Position numbers and translations under genes: made by a program
Assembly (NCBI GenBank): GCA_949825025.1
Contig: OX463781.1
Location: forward strand, 8,496,648 to 8,560,647
Length of the DNA stretch: 64,000 bases
Direction of reading: 5' to 3'
From: Siphlonurus alternatus
Taxonomy: Eukaryota > Arthropoda > Insecta > Ephemeroptera > Siphlonuridae
The notes under the pieces: generated by a model
Seen by the model: only the letters and a program-made list of their open reading frames with translations
What the model was told of the DNA's origin: nothing
Databases searched by the model: none
Shown: positions 50,714 through 64,000 of the stretch, piece by piece
Numbering within the stretch: position 1 is the stretch's first letter
Layout: each line of letters begins with the position of its first letter

Positions 50714-51530
50714 TTAACCACTACTTACTTATCGTAAATTAAAAAATTACTAAATTTTAATTTTTGTGAAAATAAAACATGATTTTACATGACTATTTGT
50801 CATCATTTATTTTTTTTTTCAGTCACACACAAATGGCAAATTATATTCCACATTAAATGTTTTTATTTTATGCTCATGAGTACATAAATAACAAATCAGA
50901 GGCAGGAAATTTACAAACAGTCTAATATGAACAATTCACTTCCCGAAGGTTGTGTAGCGAATCCCTGTGTAAACACACAATAATAAGGAAATAAACAATT
51001 AATGAAATAACATATAATTGTTAACAAACCAAAATTAAATATAAAATACACAAAATATTCCTTCATAACTAAATATGACCTCAAAATTTGAACTTTTTTT
51101 TACTTGTAGCATTTTGTCATGAATGTTTTAAAAGTTTTTTTTTTCCTTTGGTACAGTTAACATTTTGTTATCACTGGATGAAGCTTTAATTCTATATATT
51201 TATCATTGCATGAACACAAATCCAATCACTGGACTCTATTTTAAGGTTGATATCAACATAAGCCCTTAATACTAAAAATATAACAAAGTATGTACTTCTG
51301 TGTTACACCTGTCATTAAAAATAACTCGATAGGAATCGACATGCAAAAACATGCAGAGTTGAGCCCAATATCAGAGTAGCAAAATGTTTTAATATATGTT
51401 TTAATGACGCATACCCAAATTTATAAATTGAAATATCAGTGACTGTTTGGTACATCAAAGCAGTAAAATTTCATATAACATGACATAAGCTCACAAGTAA
51501 GGTTATAAAGGAAACTAAAAGGCTTGTATA

Positions 51531-51532
<2 letters not shown>

Positions 51533-51566
<34 letters not shown>
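51533..51566 (+). repeat. Poly(A) tract, 34 bp
   Basis: Uninterrupted A run. No retrogene or SINE body was recognised upstream. An A-rich run with two C interruptions also occurs at about 45638-45670. Confidence 0.95.
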
Positions 51567-51568
<2 letters not shown>

Positions 51569-54500
51569 TCTTGAAAAACATCAGATTTTGTTGTTTATGA
51601 AGTCTTGTTAACAAAAAGCAATTCGTGGTGAAACTGTTTTTGACATTGTATGTTTTTGGAGGCAAGTGCCACGCGGGTAGTGTGGGTGGGTGGGGCTGAT
51701 TGTCAGCCGCGTGTCACACCCCGCTGCTTGACACTCTACAAGGCTTTTCCTGGTGATCCAATCTACAGCGTGGTGACAAAACCTCAGCCATAGAATGTCG
51801 ATCATGAGGTACAGTAGCTTAGCAATCGATGACGTCACAGAACTATCTCAGTACAATAATATATATTTAGGATGGGTAGGTACAATCTACACGTAACTCA
51901 ACTTTAAGGTCTCATATCAGATAGCATAAAGCCATATGTTGAGATTTGCATGGAGTCCAGGGAAAGTAAAATAAATTATCAATGAAGTGACCTAATAATA
52001 TTCGCTCCAATCTGAGTCATTTTTAAAAAAAAACTAGTCAAAATTATCATGATATCTGAAGAAAAAGTCAACAGTAAAACATGTACAGAAAATCTGTGGA
52101 ATTCACAAATGTACTTTTCCATTACAAGTACACTACACACTTTTGCTGAGCCACTTTCTTTAGACGTCCTTGGAATTCAACATTTGATGTATAGCTCCTT
52201 CTTTCTTACTTCTAATACCATAGGGTGATATTATGAAGACTTTTTTGTAAACATAGCAAAGCCACTTTATAAAAATACCAATATAAAATCTGTTCACAAT
52301 ATTTCTCTCTTCTTATATTATGAGTTCTTAGCAATATTCCTATTAAAATTTATTACATCATTCTTTTTTTAGATTTTCTATTTATTATGTTGTCAGTTCT
52401 TCTTTTCCGACACGCTGAACAATTGTCAAAAGAAATGAGATTGATGTAATCACAATATATATTAACTGCTCCTTTTTAATATAGTTTTTAGAATTTATAG
52501 TAGAAAAAAACTAAAAAATTAGTTATGTAAAAATAAAATAAAAACTTATACCATACATAAAACAAATATCATTTTATTAATAATAATATAACATCATTAT
52601 AACATTGTATTATTTATTTATATTTATTTTTTAGTGTAAAATGTTCTTAGAATGGAACAAAACATGCATGGCATATTTACTAAAAACCAATCATTAAACA
52701 TTATCGTTTATTTATTATATAAAACTATAATATTAATATTATTATAACTTAGTTTATTAAAAAACACACATTATTAATCCGATATATTAAGTTGGTGTTG
52801 ACGGTGTGACATCCGCAGTGGCTGGGGCTCATTCTCTATAAATGGATATCAGGGGTAAACCATCTCTTTGTGCCCGCCTACGTAAAGAAACCATTCAATA
52901 TAACTTCCTTACATGATGACGTTCTTCCCACTATCCCTGGCAATCGCTGGCTTCCCACACCCACTTCTTCTGATTTTTACGAAGCTCTTCTTACAATGTT
53001 TAAAATGCCAAATGACTGGATACAAATTTAAAAAAAAAATAGTAAATTGTCTAAAGATAAGAATAGATCATTTTTGTTTTGCTAGTATAATAGACCATAA
53101 AAATGTATAAAAATCCCTAATTTATAGTTTGGAAGTTTTTGCAATTTCTAGAGTATTTACTAGTTCAGTAGATATGACAGATCTGGCTTATTTTCAGAAC
53201 TTAAAATGCTCAGTGAGGTGGATTATACAAACAAATTGCTAAGAAAAGGAAACAAAATTGGATGAAGAATATTTAAATTAATTTATATGTTGCCTGATGT
53301 ATATCCGATGAAGATTTTTGTTAAAAATATATTTTTTAATTAAATTTATGCTGTAATTGAGTTCTAGATCAATCAATGCTCAGCCATGTAAAGGTTCTTG
53401 TAAATATCTCATAAAATAATAACTTTTTATGATATTATAATTTCATTATTAAAAATGAAAATTAATAAATTTTGACTGATGCATATTGCTTAAAAAAATG
53501 TGTTTTTGAAAAAAAAATGGTTCTGTGCTGAGAAAAAATACAATCCATCTATTTTTTTTATAATGTTATTCATTTGAACTGGTAATATTATTACACACAG
53601 GCTGTGCATATCTAATATATTACATATAAAAGTTATACTGACATATCTGGTTGTTATTGTCTAAAAGAAAAAAGTATTGATACTCTTCGATGCACAACGT
53701 TTATCATGATTGTTCGATAGTTCAAATCATGTATTCGGAACACGTTCAAACGTGCAAAAAATGCGAAATATTTCTCTGACTGCACTGCGTTGAAAAGTTA
53801 TGGATATTTTTAGCAGAGGAATTTCAATATTTTATCGATAAAACGTGATGTCTATTTAAAATTGTGAACTGAATTGAAGCAATGTCACTTTACATATTAA
53901 AAAAAGTCATACTATAATAGCATTGTAATGTAAAACGTATAGGAAATGAACACCTACATGTTTTTTAATGACATTTCATTTGTTTTTTTCATGATCTTTT
54001 ACTTTATGATATTTCTTTTATTAAAAGTTTAATAAATCTATGATAAAATATATATTTTTTACGTGCTATTGATACAGAATGATGAGTTATTTTTTAAAAT
54101 GTTAAAGTTTATAACATTTTTATACTGTAATAAATTATTCTTTATTTTGTTGATTTGTTCTTTTGGAAAAAATATATCCCTCTGCTTGTATTAAACATAA
54201 TTTGACTTATTAAATTAAAAGACGTTACACGTCAACAATTACTTTGTGGCCAATATTATACCCTGGCAATCCAGTTTTTTATTCTCCCGATTCTTTTAAC
54301 ATATAGAGCAGTAATTTTTCATCCTCAATATTATGAAAACTCTTCTGTTTTATTTGAAATGGTGCATCAGGGGTTGACTGTCCTCCTCAAAAAGATGAAG
54401 AACGATGTTAAAATAAGACATTTATTTCAACTTTAGATATTTCAGAGTCTGCAAATTACTATACTGAAACGTTCTGTCTGTTCACATGGCGGTCAAAGGA

Positions 54501-55458
54501 TTTGGACATCACTTTGGCTGAAACTTGCAAACAGTTTGTTCTCTGAGGCAATCAATAACAGACAGTCGAGATGGAAGCACTTTGTGTGCCAAAACTAATT
54601 TCACGGTTGTAATATTATGCAAGATTTAAGCTCTTCATATCAGTATAAATGTGAATGTTATTTGAATGTATTATTCTTAAAATAATAAAGTGCAGTTGAG
54701 GATTAAATATAAAATGTTTTGAAAGTTTTTGCGTAAAAAATAGCATTATATATTATTTGAATTTTACATTATGTTGTAAAAAATATATATTATAAGTTAT
54801 AAGCATAATTTTTATTTAGAGTTAAAAGTTTTTTGTACATTTTGCTTGAGAGGAAGAGATGTAAAAAAAACAACGAAGTACCGAAAATGTAAAAAAAAGT
54901 TAACAACTTTGTACTTTTAGCAAAAAACAATAATTTTTAAAATTAACTGTATATTCATAATTATGCATCTGATTATAATGTAACATTCAATTAATTTAAA
55001 GTCATTTCATAGTTTTATTTTATTAAGTTTTTTAGTGTCAGTACATCATTATTTAAATTAAGGTAAAGTGAACGTAAATCATAATTTAATCATAAAATAT
55101 AAAAATAATATCATTTTACAAAATGTGTACAATAATAATACTTTATTCAATTTTTTAAATACCTTAACTTTAATTTATAGTTAAAAAAACAATAAATTTT
55201 TTCCATCAATCTTACATTTTAAGCTTGGAAACTGATTGAAATACTATATTGTACAACTTTCATAATATAACATACCTTCAATTAATAAACTTCAACCAAG
55301 AAATTTACTTATGACTATTTTTAACTAATAGCAATGTTACCTTTCCCATTCCCCGGTAATGATTTTATATACATACAGCTACAGACATAATTGCAAGGAG
55401 GAAGACGACGTTTTAAAATCCTTTTAAGGATGATATCTTAAGACCTCGAGGAGGGGAG

Positions 55459-55464
55459 AAAAGA

Positions 55465-55496
<32 letters not shown>
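55459..55496 (+). repeat. Imperfect (GA)n tract
   Basis: 38 bp of GA with an AA interruption, inside a GC-richer stretch (55400-55680). Confidence 0.9.
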
Positions 55497-56544
55497 TTCT
55501 GAACTTGACGTCTTATAATACGTAATGATTCGAAGGCAGGCAAAAGGCTGAAGGATTGTGTTACTCCTTGCTCGTTGGCTGGCAGTACAAAATGCTTGGG
55601 CTGTTGAAGAGAGGGGCTGCAGTAGAACCCCTTGGGCATCTCTCCTTCTGATTTCAAAAAGCACTATAACCTCAAGATACGAGAAAGCAACTAAGGTGGA
55701 ATTGATTATAACGTAAATAAAAGTTTGCTAGGTCAAGAAATTTTTTGTGTACGCCTCTCTTAGGATAGCCTGATTTTACTGCAACTCAAGACTCATGCAA
55801 AGACTTGAGAAAAGCACTTGATCTAAAATATTCTTTCGGCACACCTTTACAAAGACAGCTTGAGAATTAATGACTTCCCAAAGCAAATAGATAGTATATA
55901 TAGTAGTACCAGAGAAAATATACATGAATAGATGTATTTTCTCTGATTGTCCTACATGTCATGGGTGCTTTAAAACTAAGAAATTACTTTATCAGAAATT
56001 TAGTATCGATTTTCTTAGCTTGCTTTTACAAAATTTATCCATAAGTTTTTCAATCAGCAATTATTATAATTATAAAGAAGTTAAGTGCATGTGTGAAGTG
56101 CATGTACCTGATTTTTTTTTCTTACTTTTTAGTGTAAATTTTAAAGAAAAAAATATAAAGAAAACAATTAAGGTTAATTAATAATTATTAATTGCAATAT
56201 TTTTAAACACTTCAATTTTCTTCACCAAAGTATAAATTATGGAAGCATTAAATTCCAGACGAATAGCTTATAAAGATCATAAAGAGAACTGAACACATTT
56301 TGCACATATATTACATATTCTTACTTTTGTTACCCATAACTTCATTATTTTGAATTTTGCAATGTGCTAATTAATAACTATTTAAAAATAAAATATTATT
56401 TATTGCTAGCTAATTTAAAAAAAAATTGGCGAAGAGAAGAAAAGAATATAAGAAAAAAAAAAAATTCTAAAAAATTACAAATTAAAAATTTGTAAAATAT
56501 AGGTTTTTATTGATGGTTTTTTCATCACCTGTGTGTCCTGCCAT

Positions 56545-56656
<112 letters not shown>

Positions 56657-57339
56657 CTTTGTTGTGGAATACTCAGGGATTCAGGGCATGAAGCGCACTA
56701 ATATAGATATGTTTGGTGTATCATGTACATTTTACAGCTATACCAAAACAGCTTTTGTTTTTCCTTTTTACCTCTTTATTATTTTTCCTCGCAAAACAAA
56801 AGAATTCTGAAAAACAAATAATAAAGAAAAACGAAGGAAAAAAAATTATATTTCTCATGTTTCTTTCCCTTTTTTTTTTTCATTCAAAAATATTTTTATC
56901 ATACAAAGTACAATAACCTTTCTTTCTCTTCTCTTTTTTCCGTCTATTTATGTACCAGCCTGTTATATACAACAAGTTTGTGTCACGTGACGGATCATAA
57001 AATCATTCAAACAGCTGTGACGCCATTTTAAATTTTTCCAGCAGCATAAACAGCACTTTTTTTTTGCGAGAATGATATGATGCTCATAAATTGCTATTAT
57101 ATACTTGTAGAGCACGAACAGCAAATAGAAATTATTCATAAACACGTGTAGCAAATGTTTTTCTTTCTTTTGTTGTAAAATTTTATTTTAAAAGAACGAT
57201 TTATAGAATATACATTGCTACTTTGTGTGCATGGAATATTCAACAATTTCATGGAGATGTGCCCTTGTAATGGAGACCACTGTGCAAATTCTGTGAAACC
57301 TTTTGTACTATCGGGAGTTTTTCAATTCAAAACGACTTT

Positions 57340-57446
57340 CATTAGAAAAATCATCGGCTGGTGTCGGCCAGTGATTTTTTTTCGTTACAAATGAGTGAGA
57401 AAGTTGATAAAACGACAGAAACCTCGTTAAATGTAACAGTCACTGT
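57340..57446 (-). mobile_element. MITE family E, copy 5 (degenerate)
   Basis: The right end GTTAAATGTAACAGTCACTG matches the family TIR, and CGTTACAAATGAGTGAGA and GTCGGCCAGTGA match the core. One tandem unit is largely lost. Confidence 0.5.
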
Positions 57447-58963
57447 AGATGTACTTGTTATAATAATACTCGGTAAAAAAATTAATTCTACGATATAATT
57501 TCACATACATTATATTATACATAATTATAGTTTTTTCCCCTCTGAAAATGGAAGCAAATAACTAAGACAAGAGTTTTATAAAAATCTATCAATGACAACG
57601 AACTATAATTAAAATAACTATAGAACTTTTTTGCACTACTAATATCTCTCGTAAAATAAATCTAAATTTCATCTTTCTTTTGATTGAACAATTATTGCAA
57701 AAATTTTGTATTTTCTCCTTCTCTGTGTATTTCACAGGTTTCATTTTATTTTTTTTCTGTGAGTTGACCTTTGACACTTTCTGGCACACAGTAACATATA
57801 TTTTAATGGCGTGTAACCCGAGTTACAGCAAACTGGTACGGGATTAAAACACCTCCCTAGAATAGGGAATGGGGGTGGTGAGGGGGGGAGGAGGGGGGAA
57901 AGATAACAAGAGAAACCAAGCGGCTTAAAGGCTTACATAACTTTTCCTGAAAAGTAAAGGTCATATTTTTCAACGCTTTTTTCAATTTTATATTCGGTTT
58001 TATGAATTTTCATTATGTATATATGCTGAGTAAAAATATTAAAAAATAGATGGATCTTTATTTTTAAAGCATTGATTTATCTCTTATATTTTACCATAAT
58101 CACTATAGTCCACATTTTTAAAGAGAACAACTTCTAATAGCCTTGTATATTATTAATTTATTTCAATAATTAGGTAGACAGCTATTATTAATTAAGTGTT
58201 GCGATTTGAATTTTGTCATTAAAATGAGAACTATCATAAAAATAAATGTTCAGTTCGAATACAATCAATCAATACATTCAAATAATCAGTAATTAATTAA
58301 GAGTTAAATTAACCATCTGTACAGTGAAAGTAAGAAAAATATTATTTTTACTCTCATTTGATTGCGTATAATTTATGAACAACTACCACTAAATTATTTT
58401 TATAATAAAGCGTTCAATATTTCCTATATAAAAAAAAAAGAAAAAAAAAAGTTTTTATGTTTGCTGTTAATGTAAGATTAAACATTGTGATTATTAATTT
58501 TTTATTTATAATATTTTTAGTTTTAACCAAAAATATAAAGCCATGGGTAATATTAATAATGGTATTTAGAAAATGTATTCAGGCAGAATTAAGTATTTAG
58601 AATAAAGTTTACAAACCTTTTAGTTTTAACTATTCTAGCTTATTTAACGTGAGTACTTATAAAATTTATAACATGCAGTTACAGCTGTTTTGATTTTATA
58701 TGATGATAAGGAGAAATTTCATATTGTTTCAACGACATTGCAGTATTGAGGCTTATTCATGTCATTTATTTGCTTCTAGGACTCCGAGAGTATCAAAACT
58801 AACAAATTTATCTTTATATAAGACACGTGGAAAATTCAAAGGAGATAGTAGTTTTGTCTATCAATTACAATAAATTAGTGAATCTTTGAATCTTGTAGGA
58901 ACGAGAGTCAGAAGAGTAGAACGTGGTTGCCTCATAGGGATCATCAGTTCATCGCATTCTTAA

Positions 58964-59357
58964 GACAATGTCTTAGAGATAATATCGATCAGCTGTTTTT
59001 AGCTTCATTTTATTAACATGTAAACCTTAGCAAATTCACAAAAATTCTGATTTTTTTTTAGATGCAGATATTATTGCCTCTAAGCCATAGAAAAAGTTTC
59101 AAAATAACTTATAATGAGCCGATTTTTTTTTTAATTGAGTTTTTAGTTTTCTCTCCATGGGAAAGCCATAATTATGCTGAAAATTAAATAAATTAATTAA
59201 AAAATATCGGCTCGTTAAATTATTTTTAAATTTTTTCTATGGATTATAGTCACTAATATCTGCTTCTCAAAAAATTTCAGAATTTTTGAGAATTTGCTAA
59301 GGTTTACATGTTAATCAAATAGAGCTAAAAAAACAGCTGATTGACATTATCTCTACC
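58964..59357. mobile_element. TTAA-flanked palindromic MITE, family C-related
   Basis: TTAA at 58960-58963 and 59358-59361. Left TTAGAGATAAT ... CAGCTGTTTTTAGC and right GCTAAAAAAACAGCTGA ... ATTATCTCTACC. The interior arms (ACATGTAAACCTTAGCAAAT) pair around 59160. Ends match family C but the interior is unrelated. An 8-bp insertion follows the left TTAA. Confidence 0.85.
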
Positions 59358-62300
59358 TTAAGATGCTCAGTTATATCTCAGAAAATACCAATACATGTCA
59401 CTATAAAATATTGGTAAATATATTATATTATTATACAAAACAAAGAAAATGTATTTTTTATTTTAGTTCAATGGATATTTTATATCGTATGGCTTTGAGA
59501 GAACTGTGTTAATCAAGAGCCAGTATAATTTATAATTATTTTATAGTTAATGGACAGAGTTAATGTCGATTGCAACTCAGGCTGCAGACTGTGCAACTTT
59601 CCATAAATGTGTCGGTACACCGCGCTCTGGACCCAAAAGGAAAGTGGCGTGAAGAAACCAAGTTAAATTTGCACTCCACCATTTAGCCACAGCGGGACAA
59701 AGTTTGGTGGCCTTATTCCAAGAACTTACAAATTAAGCAAATTAAGATGGACAAGTGACATGCAGTCCTAACTATGTCGTCTCTTTTATTTTAATTATTA
59801 TAGTGCCTCACAAACACAATTAAGTGTTGAGAGTATATAATTATGAAAACTATTAATAATTACTTTGAGTTTATCAAATTATTTTCCTTCTGTTTAAAGA
59901 GAGATTGAGAGTATTTTCCTAAAAAAATCTTAATGTGCCCTCTTGGTATGTACATTTGCATTTTGCTAGCTTTCACTTTGAGATAGTTTCATGATAACTT
60001 TTACTTAAGACAAACATTAATTTGAGGGAAAGTAAACTACCCAAGAAGACCTTAAGTCTCCAAGGTAGCGAACTGCACACTCGGATGGGTCCGATGCCCA
60101 CGCATTCTGGTGGTCGGTTTTAGAACTGAGACTTGAAGAGACGCTAAGAAGCGAACCGTCACTAACGTAACAAGTTACTCCCTGGAGGCCCCAGCAGCTT
60201 TGTCTAAGAGACCGTGTTGAAGAATTAACTTTGTATTTATAAGCCATTGGAACTCGATATCATTGAAAGTACTTAGTGCATAATAGACTATCAATACACA
60301 TGAGTATTGCTTTATACAGCATATAAAAATACGAGCTATAAGAATATACATCATACTTTTTTAAAAAAATCTTTTATTGACTTATTTTGATACTGTATAT
60401 TTTATTTAATTACTGAAAACGTGTTCGTTAAAAAAATAAAATTCATATGTATGTATATTGTTATTAAAATGAGGTAGTTAAACATGTACTGTACATTATC
60501 AACATGCAAGCTATTATATGATAATAATCAGCTTCTTATCTGACTAAAAATGTTTGTTCGGGGTACAAACTATATTGATAAGTCAGTGTGTGTACTTTAC
60601 GTTGGTGATAAATTAATATTATTTGACGAAAACATAATTATCATATCGTTTAAATAATGATAAAAATATTTTTTCTTTCCTTTTCTTTTTTTCTCAATTT
60701 TAGCATGATTTATTCTCATGTATTGCACTAGCAAATACTGCAGTGTAGCAGGAGGTATAAAAATATATTTTTACAGTGCTTTCCGCTTGCCAAAAAGTAA
60801 TTTCATGATTGAAAAATTTCCTCTGAACCTGCATTATCAATAATTGATCATCTGGATGTATAATATTGGAAATTAATAAAAGTTAATAATTTTTACTGAC
60901 TTTGAAGAAAAAAAAAAGTTATCTATGAAAAACAAAAAAATAAATTAATTTAAATTACAATACACTGATTGTTAATAATTCCTAAAATAATGAAGTTTTG
61001 TTTACATCCATTGATTTTTAACAGAGTGCGATTCACTTTCATTACTTTTTATATTTAGTAAGGGCAACAATAACTTGAAAACCTATAAAAAAAATTTCAA
61101 AAATAATAAATAATAAACATTACTAACATTAGTTTTGTATATTAAAATGTCTATTTTAATCTTCAATTCCGTAATATTTCTTTCTATATACATATATTTT
61201 TTTTCTTTGTATACTTTGCCTGCATTAATAGCGTCTGAATGTATCTACCAACAAGAAACATTCATCGACCGAATGTCATTAGTGATGTTCGTTAACAAGG
61301 AGTCTTGAGTTCAGTTCTCAGAATGCAATCAATAATCAATTAATCTTGTTAGTTTGCGTAGAAGTGAATAATAATGAAGGAGCACACTCGTTGGTATTTC
61401 GGATGGATATTTTTTGAGCTATCGTTTCAAATTCTGCTACTAAATATGTGAAAATCGTTTAAATAGCATGTCTCCAAAAATTAAATTATCGTATTTTTTT
61501 TTAATTGGGATCTTGTAAAATATCGTAAAAAATATTTATTTCTAGACTACATGCATGCAGGTGTTCCATACTTCCAATTTTCTGTTTCTTATCTTTTATT
61601 ATTTATTAATATAGTTCATGAAAAAAAAATGTGAGACAGAATCTATTTTCATGGTATCAAATCTAAGCCCAAAAATGTAGTGAAAAATTGAAGTTTTTAT
61701 TTATTTATTTTTTTTTTTTTTGAGATAACAGAGAAAGGTAGAACATTTAATTTGCTGCATTTTCAAGCGCGATATAGTACGAGTAATGAGCATTGCGATG
61801 CATTTTTTTACTCGAAGCATCTGTGGAAATTGAGAATTACAGATTTGCTTACTAAAGAATTTACAATAATTATGCTTTCTTCTTTATAATTATAATCTGC
61901 TTACATCTTGCATAAAAAAATTATAATAATAAGACGACAAGTAAATTAATTAAAATCGTTAATAACGCTTGACATAATTTTTTTCCTAATCATGACGTTA
62001 AACAGATAGGTTTGAGTAACAAAAGAGTTTAGTCAGTTGTGTTAATATTATAGACGTCCATTACACGTCGCTAACAGTACTCTACTTTTATACAGTGCAT
62101 AGCCACGTACATTTTTACCCCTCACAAGATTAAATAGAAGGATGCGTGGGTGTGGAGGGGAGGTAGAGGGGGGAGGGAGTCCACCTGTTGCACCCCCACC
62201 CCTCGCGACCGCAGCACCGCTTGCTAGGAGGATCAACAAGTAGAATAATACACCCTTTCATGCGTAGGTGTGTCCAAACCAGATAACGTGATATGACAGC

Positions 62301-62721
62301 AACCATGATCACAAATTATACGTTATTGACATAAAAATGTATTGATTTAATCAAAAAAAGTCATAGTATGTGTATGATGGTATATAAAATTAATACGGAT
62401 AAATTATAATAGATTACAATTTTATAAGTGCTTTTTAACTATTATGAATTGTTGATTTGTCTTTTAGAAAGGTTAAAGAATTTTAATTAAATTTATTTCT
62501 GTAATTTTTAATAAAAAACTAAAAAAAGATCAATAATTTAAAAAAAAAATGTGAAGAATTTATGCTATATACTGTAAAAGAATTTGATTATGAAATAAAT
62601 AAATACAACTTGTGATGTTTGTAACACATTTACGGAAATGGATAATAATAATAATATATTACAGTGAGGGCTGTCTCACACAGGGTCGCATGATTTCGCA
62701 GCGTATGATATACCTTACCTC

Positions 62722-62791
62722 GCCTTAAGGTTAGGCAACTTGCTCAGCACTGAGACAAAGCGGGTTGCAGTGGCAGCAGGGGCTATATCTT
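62722..62791 (+). repeat. Dispersed repeat S, copy 2
   Basis: GCCTTAAGGTTAGGCAAC ... AGCACTGAGACAAAGCGGGT and GCAGGGGC match 42028-42092 in the same orientation. The surroundings are unusually GC-rich (62680-62830). Confidence 0.55.
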
Positions 62792-63573
62792 CTTTATAAC
62801 CCGCTCCGTAGGATGTTGATCTAGCTCACAAAATATTCTTAACATCCCGTATCTGTATTAATTTAACAAACCAAAAATATTGATTTCTATCTAATTAGTT
62901 AAAACTAAAAATATCCTTTTCACCTACGGCAAATTTCTATAGAAATTCAATAATTAAAGTTTATGCGAAATGTTCATCGTCTTAATGATTGCAATAAAAT
63001 ATTAACAACACATTAACGATGATACCATAATAATTTACTATAATATATATAATAAATTATATGAACAAGGCCTACAGGGATCGACTTCATGCTAATGGAG
63101 TCTAAAATTAGAACGTTTATTATTAATCAATTAAAAAGCAATCCGCAATTTCCGCCGTTTTATTTAATTAATATTAATGATGGCAATTTAATAAGATGAC
63201 ATACCCATCAAATATTTGTTTAACGACAATATAGAATTTCAATATTTTTTCTGACTTTGCAATTAATATCCTGTGAAGCAAAAACTAGAACGTTCAGTAA
63301 ATAAATACTGTTTGATATGAAAATCAATTTTGATTATTTACAAACTTTGTATTAATTTACATTTTTGCTGCTCCTATTCGATTAAAAGTTAATATTTTCT
63401 ATGATAAATATTAAATATTATTTATCTATTAGTATTTATTTTTATTAAAGCTGTTTAACCAATATCAATCAATTCATATTTTAAAGTTAATATTTGCATA
63501 ATTCAATCTTGTGATAATTATCATTGTGGTGATGTATTATGATACCTCGTGATATCAAGAAAAATACTTATGT

Positions 63574-63578
63574 AAAAA
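63574..63578 (-). terminator. Pol III T-run terminator of tRNA-Arg
   Basis: Six bases past the tRNA 3' end the minus strand carries TTTTT, the standard RNA polymerase III stop. Confidence 0.8.
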
Positions 63579-63584
63579 GTTGAT

Positions 63585-63657
63585 CGACCGTGACAGGACT
63601 CGAACCTGCAATCTTCGGATCCGAAGTCCGACGCCTTATCCATTAGGCTACACGGTC
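63585..63657 (-). tRNA. tRNA-Arg (anticodon TCG)
   Basis: Read on the minus strand, 63657 to 63585 forms a complete 73-nt cloverleaf. The acceptor stem GACCGTG/CACGGTC is followed by a discriminator G. The D stem is GCC/GGC around TAATGGATAA. The anticodon stem TCGGA/TCCGA encloses the loop CTTCGGA with anticodon TCG, and the T arm is GCAGG-TTCGAGT-CCTGT. The A box (TAGCCTAATGG) and B box (GGTTCGAGTCC) are intact. There is no intron and no encoded CCA, as in eukaryotic nuclear tRNA genes. It decodes CGA arginine codons and, by wobble or modification, possibly others. All helices pair, so it is probably functional. Confidence 0.95.
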
Positions 63658-64000
63658 TACATTTCTCCAGACGAATTTGTTTACATATTATCAATAAAAC
63701 TCTTTTGAAAATGTTCTTTCATCAGTGAATATTATTGATTACAAAACTCAAGTTTAAGTTTATTTGAGAATATGTTATGAATGAAAATATCACAAAATTT
63801 ATGTTCATGATTCATTGGTTCATTAGGATGTTATTGAAAATAATTTGATACTGCATTTGTAAAGTTACATATTATAGTTGATAAATTAGTTTAATATTAC
63901 ATTTATGTAGGAAAATACCAGAAATTGCAGATAACTATTAACTAACGCGTAAACAGTAAATCAATACCAAATCGTTAATTCCAGGTCTTACTCTGGATTT
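63658..64000. other. AT-rich DNA upstream of the tRNA
   Basis: Nothing recognisable. The window ends here. Confidence 0.5.

Noticed and set aside
60017..60247. 76-codon minus-strand frame with a true ATG in a GC-richer pocket
   Set aside because: No recognised motif, no supporting splice or polyadenylation context; kept only as a note.

Overview
This looks like a gene-poor, roughly 70% A+T (by eye) window of an animal nuclear genome. The evidence is a spliced SCY1-like kinase exon with a consensus GT donor, an intron-less tRNA-Arg with no encoded CCA and with Pol III boxes and a T-run terminator, a 5S-rRNA-derived sequence, very long (AG/CT)n arrays, and many short foldback DNA transposons. 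An arthropod or similar invertebrate is my guess; the sequence does not prove it. There is no bacterial gene organisation, no CRISPR array and no intact transposase. Most open frames are chance, or translations of microsatellites and palindromes.

Only two genes can be defended. One is the first coding exon of a SCYL2-like pseudokinase (22843-23010, +), probably with a 5' UTR continuing back to a splice acceptor at 22536 and perhaps a GC-rich non-coding first exon near 15272-15395. Its remaining exons were not found, so much or all of 23011-64000 may be its intron. The other is a tRNA-Arg(TCG) on the minus strand at 63585-63657. A GC-rich minus-strand reading frame at 28627-28796 may be an exon of an unknown gene.

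Layout: 1-10 kb is AT-rich with scattered MITEs, a 5S-like pseudogene and a dispersed repeat. At 10.1-11.95 kb is a near-perfect palindromic element with two 887-bp arms. 12-24 kb holds small foldbacks and the SCYL2-like exon. 24.4-28.5 kb is a 4.1-kb palindromic element whose ends abut two AG tracts, as if it had split one microsatellite. 28.5-41 kb carries most of the long AG/CT arrays and a recent 520-bp palindrome built around a MITE. 42-51 kb has a Harbinger-like MITE, a Tc1/mariner-like candidate, and a cluster of foldbacks with TTAA target duplications. 51-64 kb is mostly plain AT-rich DNA with one more TTAA element and the tRNA.

The unexpected theme is palindromy. At least eight foldback families occur. 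Three copies of one family and the single copy of another sit inside inverted duplications of their own local flanking DNA, and the 8-mer TGACGTCA recurs at least 14 times, mostly inside foldback elements of different families.
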